Source of the DNA: Temnothorax longispinosus
Taxonomy: Eukaryota > Arthropoda > Insecta > Hymenoptera > Formicidae
Reading direction: 5' to 3'
Length of the DNA: 64,000 nt
Assembly (NCBI RefSeq): GCF_030848805.1
Contig: NC_092358.1
Span: 16,547,138-16,611,137 of the forward strand
Numbering within the stretch: the first letter of the stretch is position 1; the number at the start of each line of letters is the position of its first letter. Under the pieces are notes generated by a model. It did not search any database, was not told the DNA's origin, and saw nothing but the letters and a program-made list of their open reading frames with translations. This document shows positions 37,085-50,096 of this stretch, piece after piece. A program made the translations under genes and the position numbers.

Positions 37085-38019
37085 GGCCAGTCAAATTAGA
37101 CATTTGAGGTCGAAAGTGATGCAAACTTTTTTATTCTTTTTTAGGCGTGTAGGGGGTGTTTAGAAAAGCTTATTTCTGAGTTGTCGTGTTATTTGACCCA
37201 GAGCTTTTTGAGGGGGAAAGGGGAAACCAAAATTTTCGCGGTTTTTTGCATTTATCTCGTTTCGATTAATAGATAGCACTTTTTCGCTCCTGAGAAAGTT
37301 GTAGGGCTTGAAAAAACGAAGAAAATGAGCGGTAACTCGTTCCGATTCGTCAAAAATTGAGCCCAGGGGAGCCTCCGCAAGTCGCGCGTGTTGAGCCGAG
37401 CGTTCGGAACTCGGCGCGTTTTTCGCTTCTGTCTCTTTTCTGATAAATGCAATCGAAAAATGACTAATATGAAACTTGTAGAGAATAAAAATACCTACCA
37501 TTAGCCGCACATTACATCAAAATTCATTGAAAATTGCATACAGTAGAGAGTCCGAAAGTCATGTGATCGGCACGAGAAATAGTCATTTTAATTTAAGAAA
37601 TTGTTCAGTTACATTAATTATTGCATATTAGTCATTTTTCGATTGCATTTATCAGAAAAGAGAGAGAAGCAAAAAACGCGCCGAGTTTCGAACGCTCGGC
37701 TCGACACGCGCGACTTCCGGAGGGTCCCCTGGGCTCAATTTTTGACGAATCGGAACGAGTCACCACTCATTTTCTTCGTTTTTTCAAGCCCTACAACTTT
37801 CTCAGGAGCAAAAAAGTGCTATCTATTAATCGAAACGAGATAAATGCAAAAAACCGCGAAAATTTTGGTTTCCCCTTTCCCCCTCAAAAAGCTCTGGGTC
37901 AAATAACACGACAACTCAGAAATAAGCTTTTCTAAACACCCCCTATACGCTTAAAAAAAAATAAAAAAATTCGCATCACTTTCGAGCAAAAGCCTTTTTT
38001 TTGTCTAATTTGATTGGCC
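37085..38019. mobile_element. 935-bp element with about 390-bp inverted repeats
   Basis: Terminal GGCCAGTCAAATTAGACA and, reversed, GGCCAATCAAATTAGACA, flanked by TA. Left arm 37085-37470 and right arm 37625-38019 are about 93% complementary by eye, with a 150-bp unique centre. Mirror-image open frames (minus 37510-37160, plus 37601-37935) encode the same RKE(T/R)EAKNAPS... peptides from the two arms. They are probably shadows of the repeat and not transposase. Confidence 0.85.
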
Positions 38020-38323
38020 TACTAATGTCTTGTCGTGAACGCCATTCGATAGATGCTATCAATACGCTAAAATGTAAATCATAAGTGATTTAAATTATCA
38101 CATCTTATCTGGTAAAACGCAGTCCTTATCTAGTAAAAAAAAATAAACGTTGATTTATTTCGCACATTAAGCCAAATAGTTTTAGCCACTTTTTATCGCG
38201 AAACGAAAGGGCATCGGCGCAATGTCGATCGTACGAGTAATTAATACGTTCGGGCGGCAAATAAATCAGAAAAGTTTCTCGCATCGACAATTTCTCTCAC
38301 GGGTGCTTGGATCGAAATATGAA

Positions 38324-38571
<248 letters not shown>

Positions 38572-39329
38572 GTAAAATAGAGCTTTGTGCTTCGCACCTG
38601 ACGTCATTATGGCCGGACAATGTATGTGTGCCGTGTCAACAATGGATGTCACGCCGCAGTGACGCACATTGTGCCACCCTGGGAAGTCCTTTTCGAAATA
38701 GTCCGATGAATCGGATCGGGAAAGTTACAGATCCCGGATGATCGAATTAAATGTAGGCGGCGGTTAATAGGAAATTAAAATTAATCATTTGGCCGCTGAT
38801 TCCTTTTTCTCGTCAACGACCCTTTTAGGGGGACGTAATACGGCAAGTGTCGCCGCAGGCGATAAAGTGGGAAAGAAATTTTACCTTTTACTATCACGTA
38901 AATTACGTAATACGGTGAAAGAATTATCGTTATAACGTGCGTCTGTGTATAGAAGCTACCGAGAAGAGGTTTTTTGCTATATTAATAAAAAGATGAGGTT
39001 GGTACAATATATATTTTAGACATTCTTTTTTTATCAAATTTTTTATTACGAACACTTTTCATAAGGCTGTTATATATCTCAGTACTGAAATTAACCTTCG
39101 CCCGCAAAATTCTATTCATTAATTATTCAGTTAGTCCGTTAAAAAATGAGATGTGATGAGATGTTTGACAACTTTGAAGGATCCGTTCAAGATCTCTTCG
39201 ATCCTCGAAAATTGCTTCGGAGACGAGAAATGCAGATGAAGATTTGTATAGCTTTGACACATCAATATGCAAAATTTCGGTATTAAGTTAAATTACAGTC
39301 GAGATTGATCGTGATACAAACTAAAACTT
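38572..39329. other. Non-coding spacer
   Basis: Nothing recognised. Confidence 0.5.
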
Positions 39330-39421
39330 TATAATCGATAAAATATTCTATATATATATATATATATATAGAATATTTTATCGATTATAAAGTTCATATT
39401 ATATATATGAACTTTATTTTA

Positions 39422-39463
<42 letters not shown>

Positions 39464-39465
39464 TA
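39330..39465. repeat. Three adjacent perfect hairpins in TA-rich DNA
   Basis: Back to back are TTTATAATCGATAAAATATT...complement (about 39328-39392), AAGTTCATATTATATATATGAACTT (39390-39414) and ATTCAT(AT)nATGAAT (39420-39464). Each contains a TA microsatellite loop. Confidence 0.8.
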
Positions 39466-40409
39466 AAAGGGTGCAAATAATTTTTTGCTTGCAAATCTTT
39501 TAACATTAATTGGGTGACGTTGGAAAATATTTCGGAAAATAGTTTCTCCGTTGATTGCATTGTACAAATCTATATTACTCATAAAGTTAATGTCAATATA
39601 TTGCTTTTTTACGATTATATTACTTTTCTTGATATCTTTTTAATATAAAATGTTTCCACAAGGCAATATCCAATATTCAATAGTAAATTCTTATTTGCAC
39701 TTTAATTTTTTTTACTTTAATTTTTTATGGCTTTTATTATAATTTTTACTTAAAAGTAATTTAAAATATCTTTTTTATTTTATATGAAAGATAATTTTGT
39801 AAATTAAATCCATATATTTGTGACAGTACGCAGTTCTCATTTAGATAGGTATATTTGCTACTTTGTCTCTTTTTGCTCTTAAGCAGGATTCTTTAATGTC
39901 AATCGTGTTTTTAACCGATGTGCGGAAGTGTAATAAGCGTAGGATGAGGTTTATTATGTAAAGAAGCTATACGCCCTCGCGGTCAATTTTTAGGACACTG
40001 TATATACTAGAAACACAGTCGGAGAAGTAAGCAGAGAGAGTGAGAGAGACGGAGAGAGGAAATCGACAGACAGAATGTAGAGGAGCGTGGGAGGTAGACA
40101 AGGGTGGAAACGACGAGGATATCAGGACAAGCACGGTCCTTCACTCAGGTACTCGTGCGGTACGCGCATTTTTGACAAACATCGAGCGCATAGTTTTAGT
40201 AAAGTTCTCGCGCGCATTATATGTTTCATCTTTACTAGGTATTAATTTTGTCCTCAGGTATACGAGGGAGGTACATGGATACGCTTAACGGAATTTGCGC
40301 GTATAGGCGTAAGGTGTCCAATCGTACGAAAGAAAATTTGGAACGCATAGTTAGTCCAAATTGGATGTTTTCCTAAAGTTGTCCATAATCTCTTTCAAGG
40401 ATATTATCT
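39466..40409. other. Non-coding spacer
   Basis: AT-rich to 39960; then a GA-rich patch (40025-40110) and an 82-codon frame without features. No gene called. Confidence 0.45.
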
Positions 40410-40945
40410 TGGATATTATCTTCTTCATTCTTATTTAGAGAATATCTTTATTTTTGACATGTAAATCTTAAAATGAGATTATACAGCGTTAAACAAAGAT
40501 AAATTACTTGCATTAAAGTATTATATGTATCTAGTTTAATAAAGAAAAATATATTTTTATTATTTAAAAATAATTTTTGTTAATGGAAAGGAAAAAATAT
40601 TGGATAGAGAATAACAGTACTTTCAAACCAAAAATATTCATGTTATAACGATAAAGACAGTTTAATCTTATTTTAAAATTCAATATTCTCTATGTAAATA
40701 CAAATAATGTTGACTCAATTTTATTATGTTACAATGAAGAAGAAGAAATCGGAAGAAGAAGACATCATTAGCATCAAAATAATCATTGTACTCTTTATGT
40801 GACAATTATAATATTCGAATTAAATTATAATATTCTTGAAATACAAGAATATAACATTATTTTAAGAAAATTATATATTCTTGCTTATATATGAAACAAT
40901 GTTTGTGTTGATTTGAATATATATTTGTCTTGAGTATAGACTAAT
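40410..40945. mobile_element. Diverged relative of foldback family F2
   Basis: It contains AATCTTAAAATGAGATTATA, GCGTTAAACAAAGATAAATT and TTGCATTAAAGTATTATATG, which match the left arm of 12125-12305 with many substitutions. The right end TTTTTTTCTGCGTG resembles the family terminus. Boundaries are approximate. Confidence 0.5.
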
Positions 40946-42412
40946 TTTTTTCTGCGTGGGGGGGGCAAACGGGTTAATACTTTTCAATTTTTTAAATACT
41001 TTTTCTGGAACAGACTGCGTGCTAGAGGAAGCAGATTTACGAAAAGATATTTCTTTCCTCTTTTTGTTTCGAGTGCATATTGGATATTCTTTGTTTTCTC
41101 AATCAAAATTTCAAGATTCGCGCGTTCTACAACTTCTTGTTTTGTTATAATAATATTATTGCGTACTTTACACAATAACGAATCGGGAATGCTTTCATAT
41201 TCACATTTCAAATTTATTATTTTAATTTCTAGTTACTTATTTAGGTCTCGTGGGAACGTGTTGTGAATTATAGTTCCAGCTTTAAGTTCTCTAATTTAAT
41301 TCTTTTCGTTGTCTTTCACGCTAAGATTATGAGGCCAAGCGAAGCAGACGAGTAGCGAATGGGGGCACTGACGAATAATTAATTTAATAATTGTCGTCCA
41401 CCCTAATATAATATAGTGTAAGCTTTTTGCATCAAGTAACGAGTAAGTAAATCGTAACCAAGCGCGTCGTAAATTCGTATATTAAATTCAATGACACGCA
41501 ATGCGAAATCGAGGCGTCGCCCGTATATTGGTCATCATTCATACTTATAATGTGTGTGTCAGTATGCGTGTGTCCTACATCTCGAGCGAATCGGCTGCAT
41601 CGAGCGCAACGAGATTTAACCGACGGAATAAATATTTGTGATCATTTTTGACCAAATAATGCACACGCAATTTGTAAATTGTGTCAATTTACGTGTCGCA
41701 TAAAATTTCGTATGTATATGCAATTAATGATAAATGTTATTTCCGCTTGTAGAAGAATGGCGAAAGGAAATGTAAACCGAAAAACGGATTACATTAGTAA
41801 ATCGGATTTATAAAATAATAAGTCTTGCGTACAAATCGCATTGCAATAATAAATCGACAATAATCACTTGTTTAATCTTCTGATATTCCATAATATATCA
41901 CGAGGTATTGCATAATGAAATTTCGGTTGGCTGATATATTCTACGTAACGTAAAATTTGATATTTTCGTTAAAATATATATCTCTGTATAATTTCCGAGA
42001 ACATCAGCTTTGATATCTTATGTTTCTGTTGAAACGAATATATTAATAACAAAGATATTAATAATAAAGTATAGAATTTCTGTATGTAAATTAAAAGCAC
42101 GTAACTGAGCAGGCGACGCTTTATTGAATGAAAAAATCTCGAAGCTGTGCAGTTGCACAGTTCGCTGTACAGTTTCCCATTCTGCGGACATTTATCAAAA
42201 TATAGAAGCGCTTTCGACGGTAAAATTTCGCAGAGCAAAAATAAAAATGTAGCTTTAAAAGTGCCAGCGCTTTAGACGGTTTCACAAATAGAAGGAAAAA
42301 ATAACTGTGGAATTTATTATAATATATTTGAAGCGTACGTAGATGTCCCGATGCGTTTCACTTGTAATTGATTTTAATCACTTAATTATTTCATCGCCCG
42401 CGTATAACGATT
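40946..42412. other. Non-coding, no gene seen
   Basis: Short opposed open frames at 40956-41211 and one at 42238-41969 (minus) show no domains. Confidence 0.45.
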
Positions 42413-42450
42413 GTAGAGAGGTCCAGGTTCGAATCCTGGCTGTGGTGATA
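42413..42450 (+). other. Isolated tRNA T-arm / B-box fragment
   Basis: GTCCAGGTTCGAATCCTGG is a perfect T-arm (stem CCAGG/CCTGG, loop TTCGAAT) followed by GCTGTGGTGA resembling an acceptor strand. No matching 5' half (CACCACA) or A box is found in the 100 bases upstream. It is therefore a tRNA fragment or a truncated SINE head and not an intact tRNA gene. Confidence 0.55.
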
Positions 42451-45418
42451 TTTTTCGCAATAAATTCTTTACAGTGACGTAATAAGGATGTTTATTAACA
42501 TCAAAAGTTAAATCAATTATCAAGTTAAGTATGTGGATTTACTCTTCCAACAAAAAGCTGACAAATAATCGGCGCGCAGTTTATTAAGTTAGAAAAAGTA
42601 TATAAAATTCACACAGAAATATTATTTTTAGACTACCAAGTTATTAAACTATTCAGCTTGACTGAAAGTGGCATCTTCTCTCTAATTTATTTAATTTACC
42701 TATTTTCTTTTAGGCTCTCACACACAGTTTTCCTTGAATTTCTCTATTTTATACCGCGATTATCTTTGCGATTTTCTATTATGTTATTTATTAACATTTA
42801 ATATCGCTCATTTGCGTACAATCTGCGCCTCTACATGTTTTGCTTTTAACTGATTTAAGTGAGACAAGTTAAATTAGTCACGAAAAGTTTCTCAAAAGTG
42901 GAACGACTCTAAGAGCTACTATCGCGCTTTGATTGCTATAATTTACATACAAGGACATTAGAGGAGGATATTCAATAAACGTGATAAGCTATTCGTACTT
43001 GTACTGCAAACGATCGCCAACGGTGTCTCTAATGACAATAAGGGGTGCTGGGGATGCAGATTACCTCAATGACCGCCCGCCATGCATTTCCAAGAATGCG
43101 CAATAACCTTTGCACGTTAGAAATGTTCGGCATATTTGATGTACGTTATTTCAGAGAGTGAAACTATGATGCTATATGAATGCGCTGGAACTATTTCCTC
43201 ACTTTCGACAGAGAGAAGTCTCGAGAGCGAAAATTACACTTCTTTCACGTGATAAATTCTCGTCCAGCGGTTCTAACGAGAAGCGTTGCAGCTGCATTTC
43301 AATAAATTAGAACTCTAAATCATGTAATTAATGTAATATTAAAATGATCAATTACAGCATTTGTATTGTATATTTGTATATAATTCCTTACATTTTAAAT
43401 AATTTAATTACGTTTGATAGTATTGCTTAATTAATTTTATCTGAAAATATAATCAGAACGCGGCCGCCTACCTCTGCTGATTACTCGCAGAATAATTATG
43501 CGTAATGGTAGCCTTTGCCTGCGGGAAAATCCGTGTCATCGCGACGCAAAGTGAATTAAAGTCCTCTCGGATGCCGCGAATTGTCTTAATAAATGGAATT
43601 TATTAATTCCACGCCCACGATACTCCGCGCGCGAGTCAAGGAGAAATATGAGCTATAATTTTCTCACGAATTTCTCGTGATTGTCCTTTTAAGTGATAGC
43701 GATACGTTGCATAATTAGGTTCCAGCTTGCGGAGAACGAACGTGCACTCCAGTATCTGCGCGCCACAGCAGCCCCATTACACTATTAGGAAATCTAATAA
43801 TACTTTCTATAATATCATTATCACTTTAGACTGCAACGTCACTTCCTGCAAACATATTTTACGAAAACGTATCGCCGTAAAGGTAAGACCGTAAAATTTT
43901 CAAGAGAGAAATAAAAAGGATAGTTAAACAGTGTCGTATAGAAATTAAGTGCTTAATAACAATAAAATAAAGCTATGAAAATTTTATCGGTTCTTGTAAA
44001 CGTAACGTGGATATGCGAAACTTTTGCAAATAATAGCTTCATTATAAAAAACCTAGTCACTGTAAGCACAAAGTTTTAATAATACGACTTTCTGTGAGAA
44101 ATTGTATTTAACCGTGCAACTTCTCTTTGCGCGAATGAATCCATTTAATATTAGCAATTAGCGTTTATTAACTTCTTTGTACCTCGACTTCCTCTTTTGA
44201 CAAATAGGAATCCACTCAGTCTAGAGTATCTTTTCCCGCGACGGCACACGCCTTCACGCGCTCTCTTTGTCTCACTCTATGACATCATAAATCTCTCGAC
44301 TCTTCTCTTGCCTCACTGCAACATCTCTTATAACCCTCCTCTAAATCTACACGCGCCACATGATATCTACTAGACAGTGAAATCCGACCCGGTGGATCAG
44401 TATCGTGTCAATAATTCTGAACGGAGGATCAACATATCGGCAGAAACAATTTCGCGCGAATGGAATGTCCCGTGGGATCCGCCTTCGCGAATCACACCGC
44501 GTAAGCCTGCAATTTGTTGCAAAGATCGAGAGACTAATTTCATATCGCCGTATACGTGAGACGTAGCTCTCGATTATACGAGGGGATTGATGAATTTGCG
44601 AACGTAAGAGGAAGTATCAAGTACCTCAGTCATTATATTCTGGACCTTATAACACTAGATATTTAATTAAATATTTACCATGACAGTATACGTGCAATAT
44701 TTATGGATTTTGTTATTATATATATATGTTCTGTACAATTTATATGTATTTAAATGATGTACATACGAATAATATAAGCGCACTCAACATTTTTATATTT
44801 TTTTTAGGAAAAAACCCAGGAAAAAAGTAGCAATTTATACTTTTATATTCTATACATTTCTTGTTGTATCTTCTCTTGCGTATATTTATAATACAGACGT
44901 TTTAAATCTTTCGCAAGCGATGTAAATGCAAAGCAGATTACACGCTGGTCATTTCCGCGTAATTCCCCGACTTAGAATAAAAGACCGTCTCTCGGATTCC
45001 CCGTTTTCCCGCGAAAGAGGTGCCTGCGGTCGATTCCTCGAAAGTATCCAGAGAAAAACTCTTCTCCGAAAGCTCATGTTAAAATGTACAGTAACATTCT
45101 GTGAATGGGGATTAAACAATGAAGTGAATTAAAAGTAAGGATTCTCGCTCCCGGGAGAGGAGACGCGCCAATTGGAAATTGCGGGGAGATCTGGAAAGTT
45201 AATAGGCTGAGAGACCAGAGACGGAAATGAGTCCCCGAGTACGAGTTTGTACCTAGTCTAGAATGCGCGAATCGCTCTCCGATTCCATTCACTCTCCGTC
45301 CGTTACTATACGCTTCCAGGGACGACGTGACTACTGGCTGCCCTATAAATGCCACGACGGAACATGGACGCACTCGGATCTTGCATCATTGTTACAAACC
45401 ATTCTTGCCGAGCTCATG
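42451..45418. other. AT-rich stretch without recognisable genes
   Basis: Scattered short frames (44377-44559, 44926-45132, 45373-45074 minus) have no domain or splice support. Confidence 0.45.
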
Positions 45419-45521
<103 letters not shown>

Positions 45522-45957
45522 CCCAAGTAAATGTTAGTTGAAATTTACTGAAATTTAATCGACTCTATTTCTGCCCAGAAATAGAATTGGAGGAAGGCAG
45601 GAAGTCAGTTAAATAACCTTATAAATTTTAGTTAATTGGTCAATTAGCAGTAGCACGATATATTAGTTCTTTACCGATAATTACTTTGTCCTTATAAATA
45701 TCAATCAAAGTTAACGCAAGTTGTTTTCTTTTATGTCTTCTAAAAACAAGATTTAAAAGAAGAAGTCATAAAAATTGGTTGAAACTAATTGTCTTTTCCT
45801 AATTAAATTTATAAAAAAGAGGAAATTAATCGGATAAATTCAATGTTGACAGATATTCATTGTTCACAGTTTATGAAAGTATTAATTAAACACGCTTTTC
45901 GATTGATATCGACGAATGTGTTTATGAGAATATGTATGTATAGAGTTGCAGACTCAC

Positions 45958-46005
45958 CGACATGTTGAGCTTCCTCGGCAGCGTGAAGCTAGCCCGCGGC
46001 AACAT
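45958..46005 (-). CDS. Possible first coding exon of a minus-strand gene
   Basis: On the minus strand an ATG at 46005 opens 16 codons (MLPRASFTLPRKLNMS) ending exactly at a consensus TCG|GTGAGT donor. The surroundings, 45960-46450, are GC-rich as expected of a promoter-proximal exon. The exon ends in phase 0. The next strong minus-strand acceptor followed by a defended exon is at 11673, which begins AAA ATG in the same phase. It could therefore be the 5' end of the propeptide-like gene with a 34-kb intron, or belong to another gene, or be chance. No transcript evidence is available. Confidence 0.25.
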
Positions 46006-47435
46006 CACGAGTGAAAACCGAAAATTTATGAATGAACAGTAATACAGCTGGCCCGGTCGATAGAGCGGCACCCCGCATGCCCTCGCGCCGACCCACCCTC
46101 GGCGTAGTAATCAATATAGAAGAGGGGGTTAGGGCGACGAGGGGTATGGCGGGCGCGCCAAGTCCATTCAGTAGAAACGGCAGGTCTTGCTATTGATTGC
46201 GTGGGCAGCTAAAAGCGACTCCCCCACTTTCGGCCATTCAGCGGACCGCAGCAGCCTGTGGGGATGGCAGGGGTAACCTGCCAGGGGTGAGGCTCCTGAA
46301 GTGGTGGATGATGTGTGCATGGTCTATATGTTTGCATTTGTATGTATGGTATGTCTGTGTGCGCCGCGGGCGCGCATGTATGTACGGGAAAGTGAGTGGA
46401 AGTGGCGTAGGTGGAAAACGAGGAAGGGGAAACAGCATTTTCTATGAGAGTCAGGGCTGGCCGTAATTTTCGGGCGCTATAATTTTCCAGGCGGCGTTTA
46501 GAAGGCTACAAATAGATGCGCGCAAATACCTTTAGTAGCAAAAAAGCAGAAATTTTGCTGACTTTAATAGTTATTTGTGTAACAAGTGCTGTAAGATGAA
46601 AGCTCGTGCGTCAACTCCGCACCCGGGAATTTTCATTTTTACGCACGGCTTGCACACCCTATTTTATGTTGCAAGTGCCTGGAAAGTGGTCTATCACGCA
46701 CGCGTAGCGTGCGTAATGGGCCACTTTCCATGCACGTGTTGCATAATAAGTCTTTAAGATGGCTGATCTTTCTTTAGTCTGAGATAAAATTTGAGGCAAA
46801 TGTTCTGTATCTCAACATGGTTTCCACAAAGAATTTACTTAAGGCTCTTGGGTAGTCACCGCGGCCATATTGGATTCTTACTATCGAGGCGAGGAAAACA
46901 CCCAATTTTGTTGTGCATGCCATTTTCAAATAAAAAGACATTTCAATAAAACATCACTATAGATCGTTTCAGAACACTTCCGAAATTGGCCGAAAACTAC
47001 CCTTTTCCCTCGACAATAAACAAACAGCCATAAAACGAAGCCTAAACATACGGGAAAAACAGCCATTTAACGACTATCGAAAGAAGGTGAAAACGTTCCT
47101 TCCGCATGCAAATCTTACTTTTCGGCCAATTTTACGACTTTCACGAATACGTTAAACGTTAGAGCATAAGCACAGAGCGAATAATAAAGAAATAGCACGC
47201 ACAACAAAATAGGTTGTCAACATGTCACAAGACAGAATTCTCCATTGGAGAGAGTGAGAGGAGAGAGTTCTGATTTCTGCCGCGACGCGTCGTCGCCACC
47301 GTCAACGCAGAGTTCTCGGCTCAGGGACCAGGAGCCTTAATTATTACGGAATAATATTGGTTATTTCATTATCTTGAAGAAATTTATTTGCAATGTGTAT
47401 CTGATTTACCAATTATCGATCGAGGATATATAGTA
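46006..47435. other. GC-rich patch then spacer, no gene assigned
   Basis: 46040-46480 is GC-rich with overlapping short frames on both strands. A strong 51-bp palindrome (TGGAAAGTGG...CCACTTTCCA with inner CACGCACGCG/CGTGCG) lies at 46680-46730. The word AGTTATTTGTGTAACAAGTG at 46567 is shared with 29884. Confidence 0.4.
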
Positions 47436-48115
47436 CTAGCATGCCCCGCCGGGCTTCGCCCCGGAGAACATGTGTAGTAAAACACGCAAATAGTCTCTCT
47501 CTCTCTCTCTCTCTCTCCCGCTCTGAAAAATTTTGTAACCGATTTCCAAAAAGATACCAATTCCCAAAAAGATCGGTAACGAAAAACTATACAGTTTATA
47601 GCACTCCCCGAGAAATTCTACCCCTACTTCATATATAATTTTTTGCGATTCGGTCAATTAATTCCCGAAAAATTTGAAAAATTTCTGATACCGGCTTCCA
47701 AAAAAATCGGTAACAAAAAATTATACACTTTATAGCACTCCCCGGAAAATTCTACCCCCGTTTCATATACAATTCTTTGAGATTCGGTCAATTATTTTCC
47801 GAAAATTAAAAAAAATTAGAAAAACCGGTTTCCAGAAAATCGGTAACAAAAAACTATACACATTATGACACTCCCCGGAAAATTCTACTCCTGTTTCATA
47901 TATATTTCTTTGAAATTCGGTCAATTATTTCCCGAAAAAATGAAAAAATGTCGAATACCGGTTCCCAAAAAGATCGGTAACAAAAAATTATACACTCTAT
48001 AACACTCCCCGGAAAATTCTACCCCTATTTTATATACTTTTGGTAAAAATTCGGTCGAATAGTTCAAGAGTGTATAAAGGACATACATACATACATACAT
48101 ACATACATACATTCA
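47436..48115 (-). mobile_element. Helitron-like 3' end with 134-bp tandem body
   Basis: On the minus strand the element ends CCGGGGCGAAGCCCGG (hairpin), then CGGGGCATG and CTAG followed by T (47436-47439), as for a Helitron 3' terminus. Upstream on that strand are a GA microsatellite (47493-47520 on plus) and four tandem units of about 134 bp, anchored by CACTCCCCG at 47602, 47736, 47869 and 48003. An ACAT microsatellite (48082-48112) follows. The 5' end is not located. No Rep/helicase frame is present. Confidence 0.6.
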
Positions 48116-48337
48116 TTTTTATATATATAGATAGTAATATTTAAAATTGGTAATATTTCATTCCGATGTGTGTGCGCGCGTGCGCGTGTATATGTAATTT
48201 ATTGTAACAGATATTAATTTTATTACTATTTTTAATATATTTTGAAAAGGAAAGATGCTTAAGTATTTACAATAATGGATGTCATTTTTATTATTACAGG
48301 AATTAATTATAAATATATATTCATTTCTGTACTCTCG

Positions 48338-48460
48338 GACAGCACACATGTCCAAAAGCGGGATATAAGACGTCTAAAAGACATCTTAGACGCCTTACGA
48401 AAAAAAGATGGCTAAAAGACGTCTAAAATTTTATATCCCGATTTTGGACATTGTGCTGTC
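48338..48460. repeat. Palindromic mini-element (family P), with extended ends
   Basis: The ends GACAGCACACATGTCCAAAA and TTTTGGACATTGTGCTGTC pair, and inside are AGACGTCT and AAAAGACATCTTAGACG words. This copy shows that the true terminus of the family extends to GACAGCA. Confidence 0.8.
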
Positions 48461-49725
48461 TAGGTCGTATATAATAAATAGTTTTTCTCCAATTTGTAGT
48501 AAAAATCGTAGACCTACAGGTTTAACAATATAAACGATATTTATCACAATGCAATGTGAAAAATATTGCTTTGATATTTGAATTATGTCAAGCAACTAAG
48601 GTTTTCGATATTAACTGGATTTAAAATTGATTTTATATCTTATCAGATTATTTATTTATAAAACTTGTAATAAAACTTGATTACAAACTTGATGTTTTGG
48701 CAAAATTTGTCATGTGACTTGCTTTTGGAAAGATAAATCAAATGTATTTATACTTGATACTTGTAAAACAATTTGTCATATAATTGTAGAAATCTTTAAA
48801 GTGTTTAAAGTATATAACAAATTTTGTTGTTGTTGTTGTTGTGGTGCTACAGATTAATTTGAGCTTTACTCTTCTGAATTAGAATCGGAGACTCTTTTTT
48901 CAAAGAGATTGTTAGCGTCACGCCCAAAACAATTGTAATAAAATTGTATAATAAATTAATTATATTGTGATAATTGTTTTTAATATAACTCCTTTCAATT
49001 CATTTGTCATACAATATATATATGGATAAACTATTGTTTATGTTGCCAATTTTTGTTTGATCTGCAGTTGATAACTGATCAACTATTGATATTATTTTCA
49101 CTCCCAGCAAATTTTATAACCCAGATCTAACCATAAATATTGGCACGATGGCCGCATAATGCATGTACGCGTGCATGGAATGCTGTTATATATGTGATGT
49201 CCAGATACTGCCGCACCTGACGAGCACAGTGACGGCACTTAACGGCGCTTAACGGGCAATGCAGACAACATGCTAGCATTTTGCAGGTCAAAATTTTTGG
49301 CATTGTGTATAAGATATAACAAACAATACTTATCGTGATAGCACCGTGCTAGCACTGTTTGCTTATCCCTTAATTAATTATACGTTTTATACATGACTTT
49401 AGTCTATTCATAAAAAAACAAAATTGTTTTTTCTGTCACATTTGTCTGTACTTACAGAGGGTGATTTTATCGAAGGTTGGTATATTAGTTCTCATGCTAT
49501 CAATCGTCAATTTAATTATTTTTACCCCGATAGCCAAGCGTGCTAGCACGACAGTGCACACTGTGCTCAGTATGCAAACACTATGCTGTCTCTGGCTGGT
49601 ATTTATAGTCGGTTCTTATTTCAAGACCGTCTTAAGATGGCTCTGTGATTGGTTCATAACATCTTAAGATCGTACTTAAGGGGATCCTGGAGTGACAGCG
49701 ACACTGACATAATCGGTCTAAGCAA
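48461..49725. other. AT-rich spacer
   Basis: No gene is supported. A (TTG)n run lies at 48825-48842. Near 49678, TTAAGGGGATCCTGGAGTGAC resembles the terminus of the 61020-61524 element and may be a relic end. Confidence 0.45.
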
Positions 49726-49859
49726 CCCTGGAAATATTTCTACAAAATAAAAAAAATAAAAGTGTAGGGGAGAGTAGGGTAATTGAGAACGGCGGGTAAT
49801 TGGGAACAGGCTAGATAAGTAATACATCCCCCCGCACTACACCGTCCCGAACCTATTCA

Positions 49860-49941
49860 ACGGCTGCATGCAGGCTGCAGCAGCCTGCGATGTTGCCATC
49901 TCCCATTTATGCTACACCTCTCATGTCTCCTTGCAGTGCCA

Positions 49942-49980
<39 letters not shown>

Positions 49981-50065
49981 ATTTTTCCAAGCCCGGTCCC
50001 TTGGCAGTGGTTTCGCTAGATAGCAGATAGGGACAGTGGGAATCTCGTTAATCCATTCATGCGCA

Positions 50066-50096
<31 letters not shown>

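Noticed and set aside
37160..37935. Mirrored 104-116 residue proteins
   Set aside because: They derive from the two arms of one inverted repeat and have no recognised domain.
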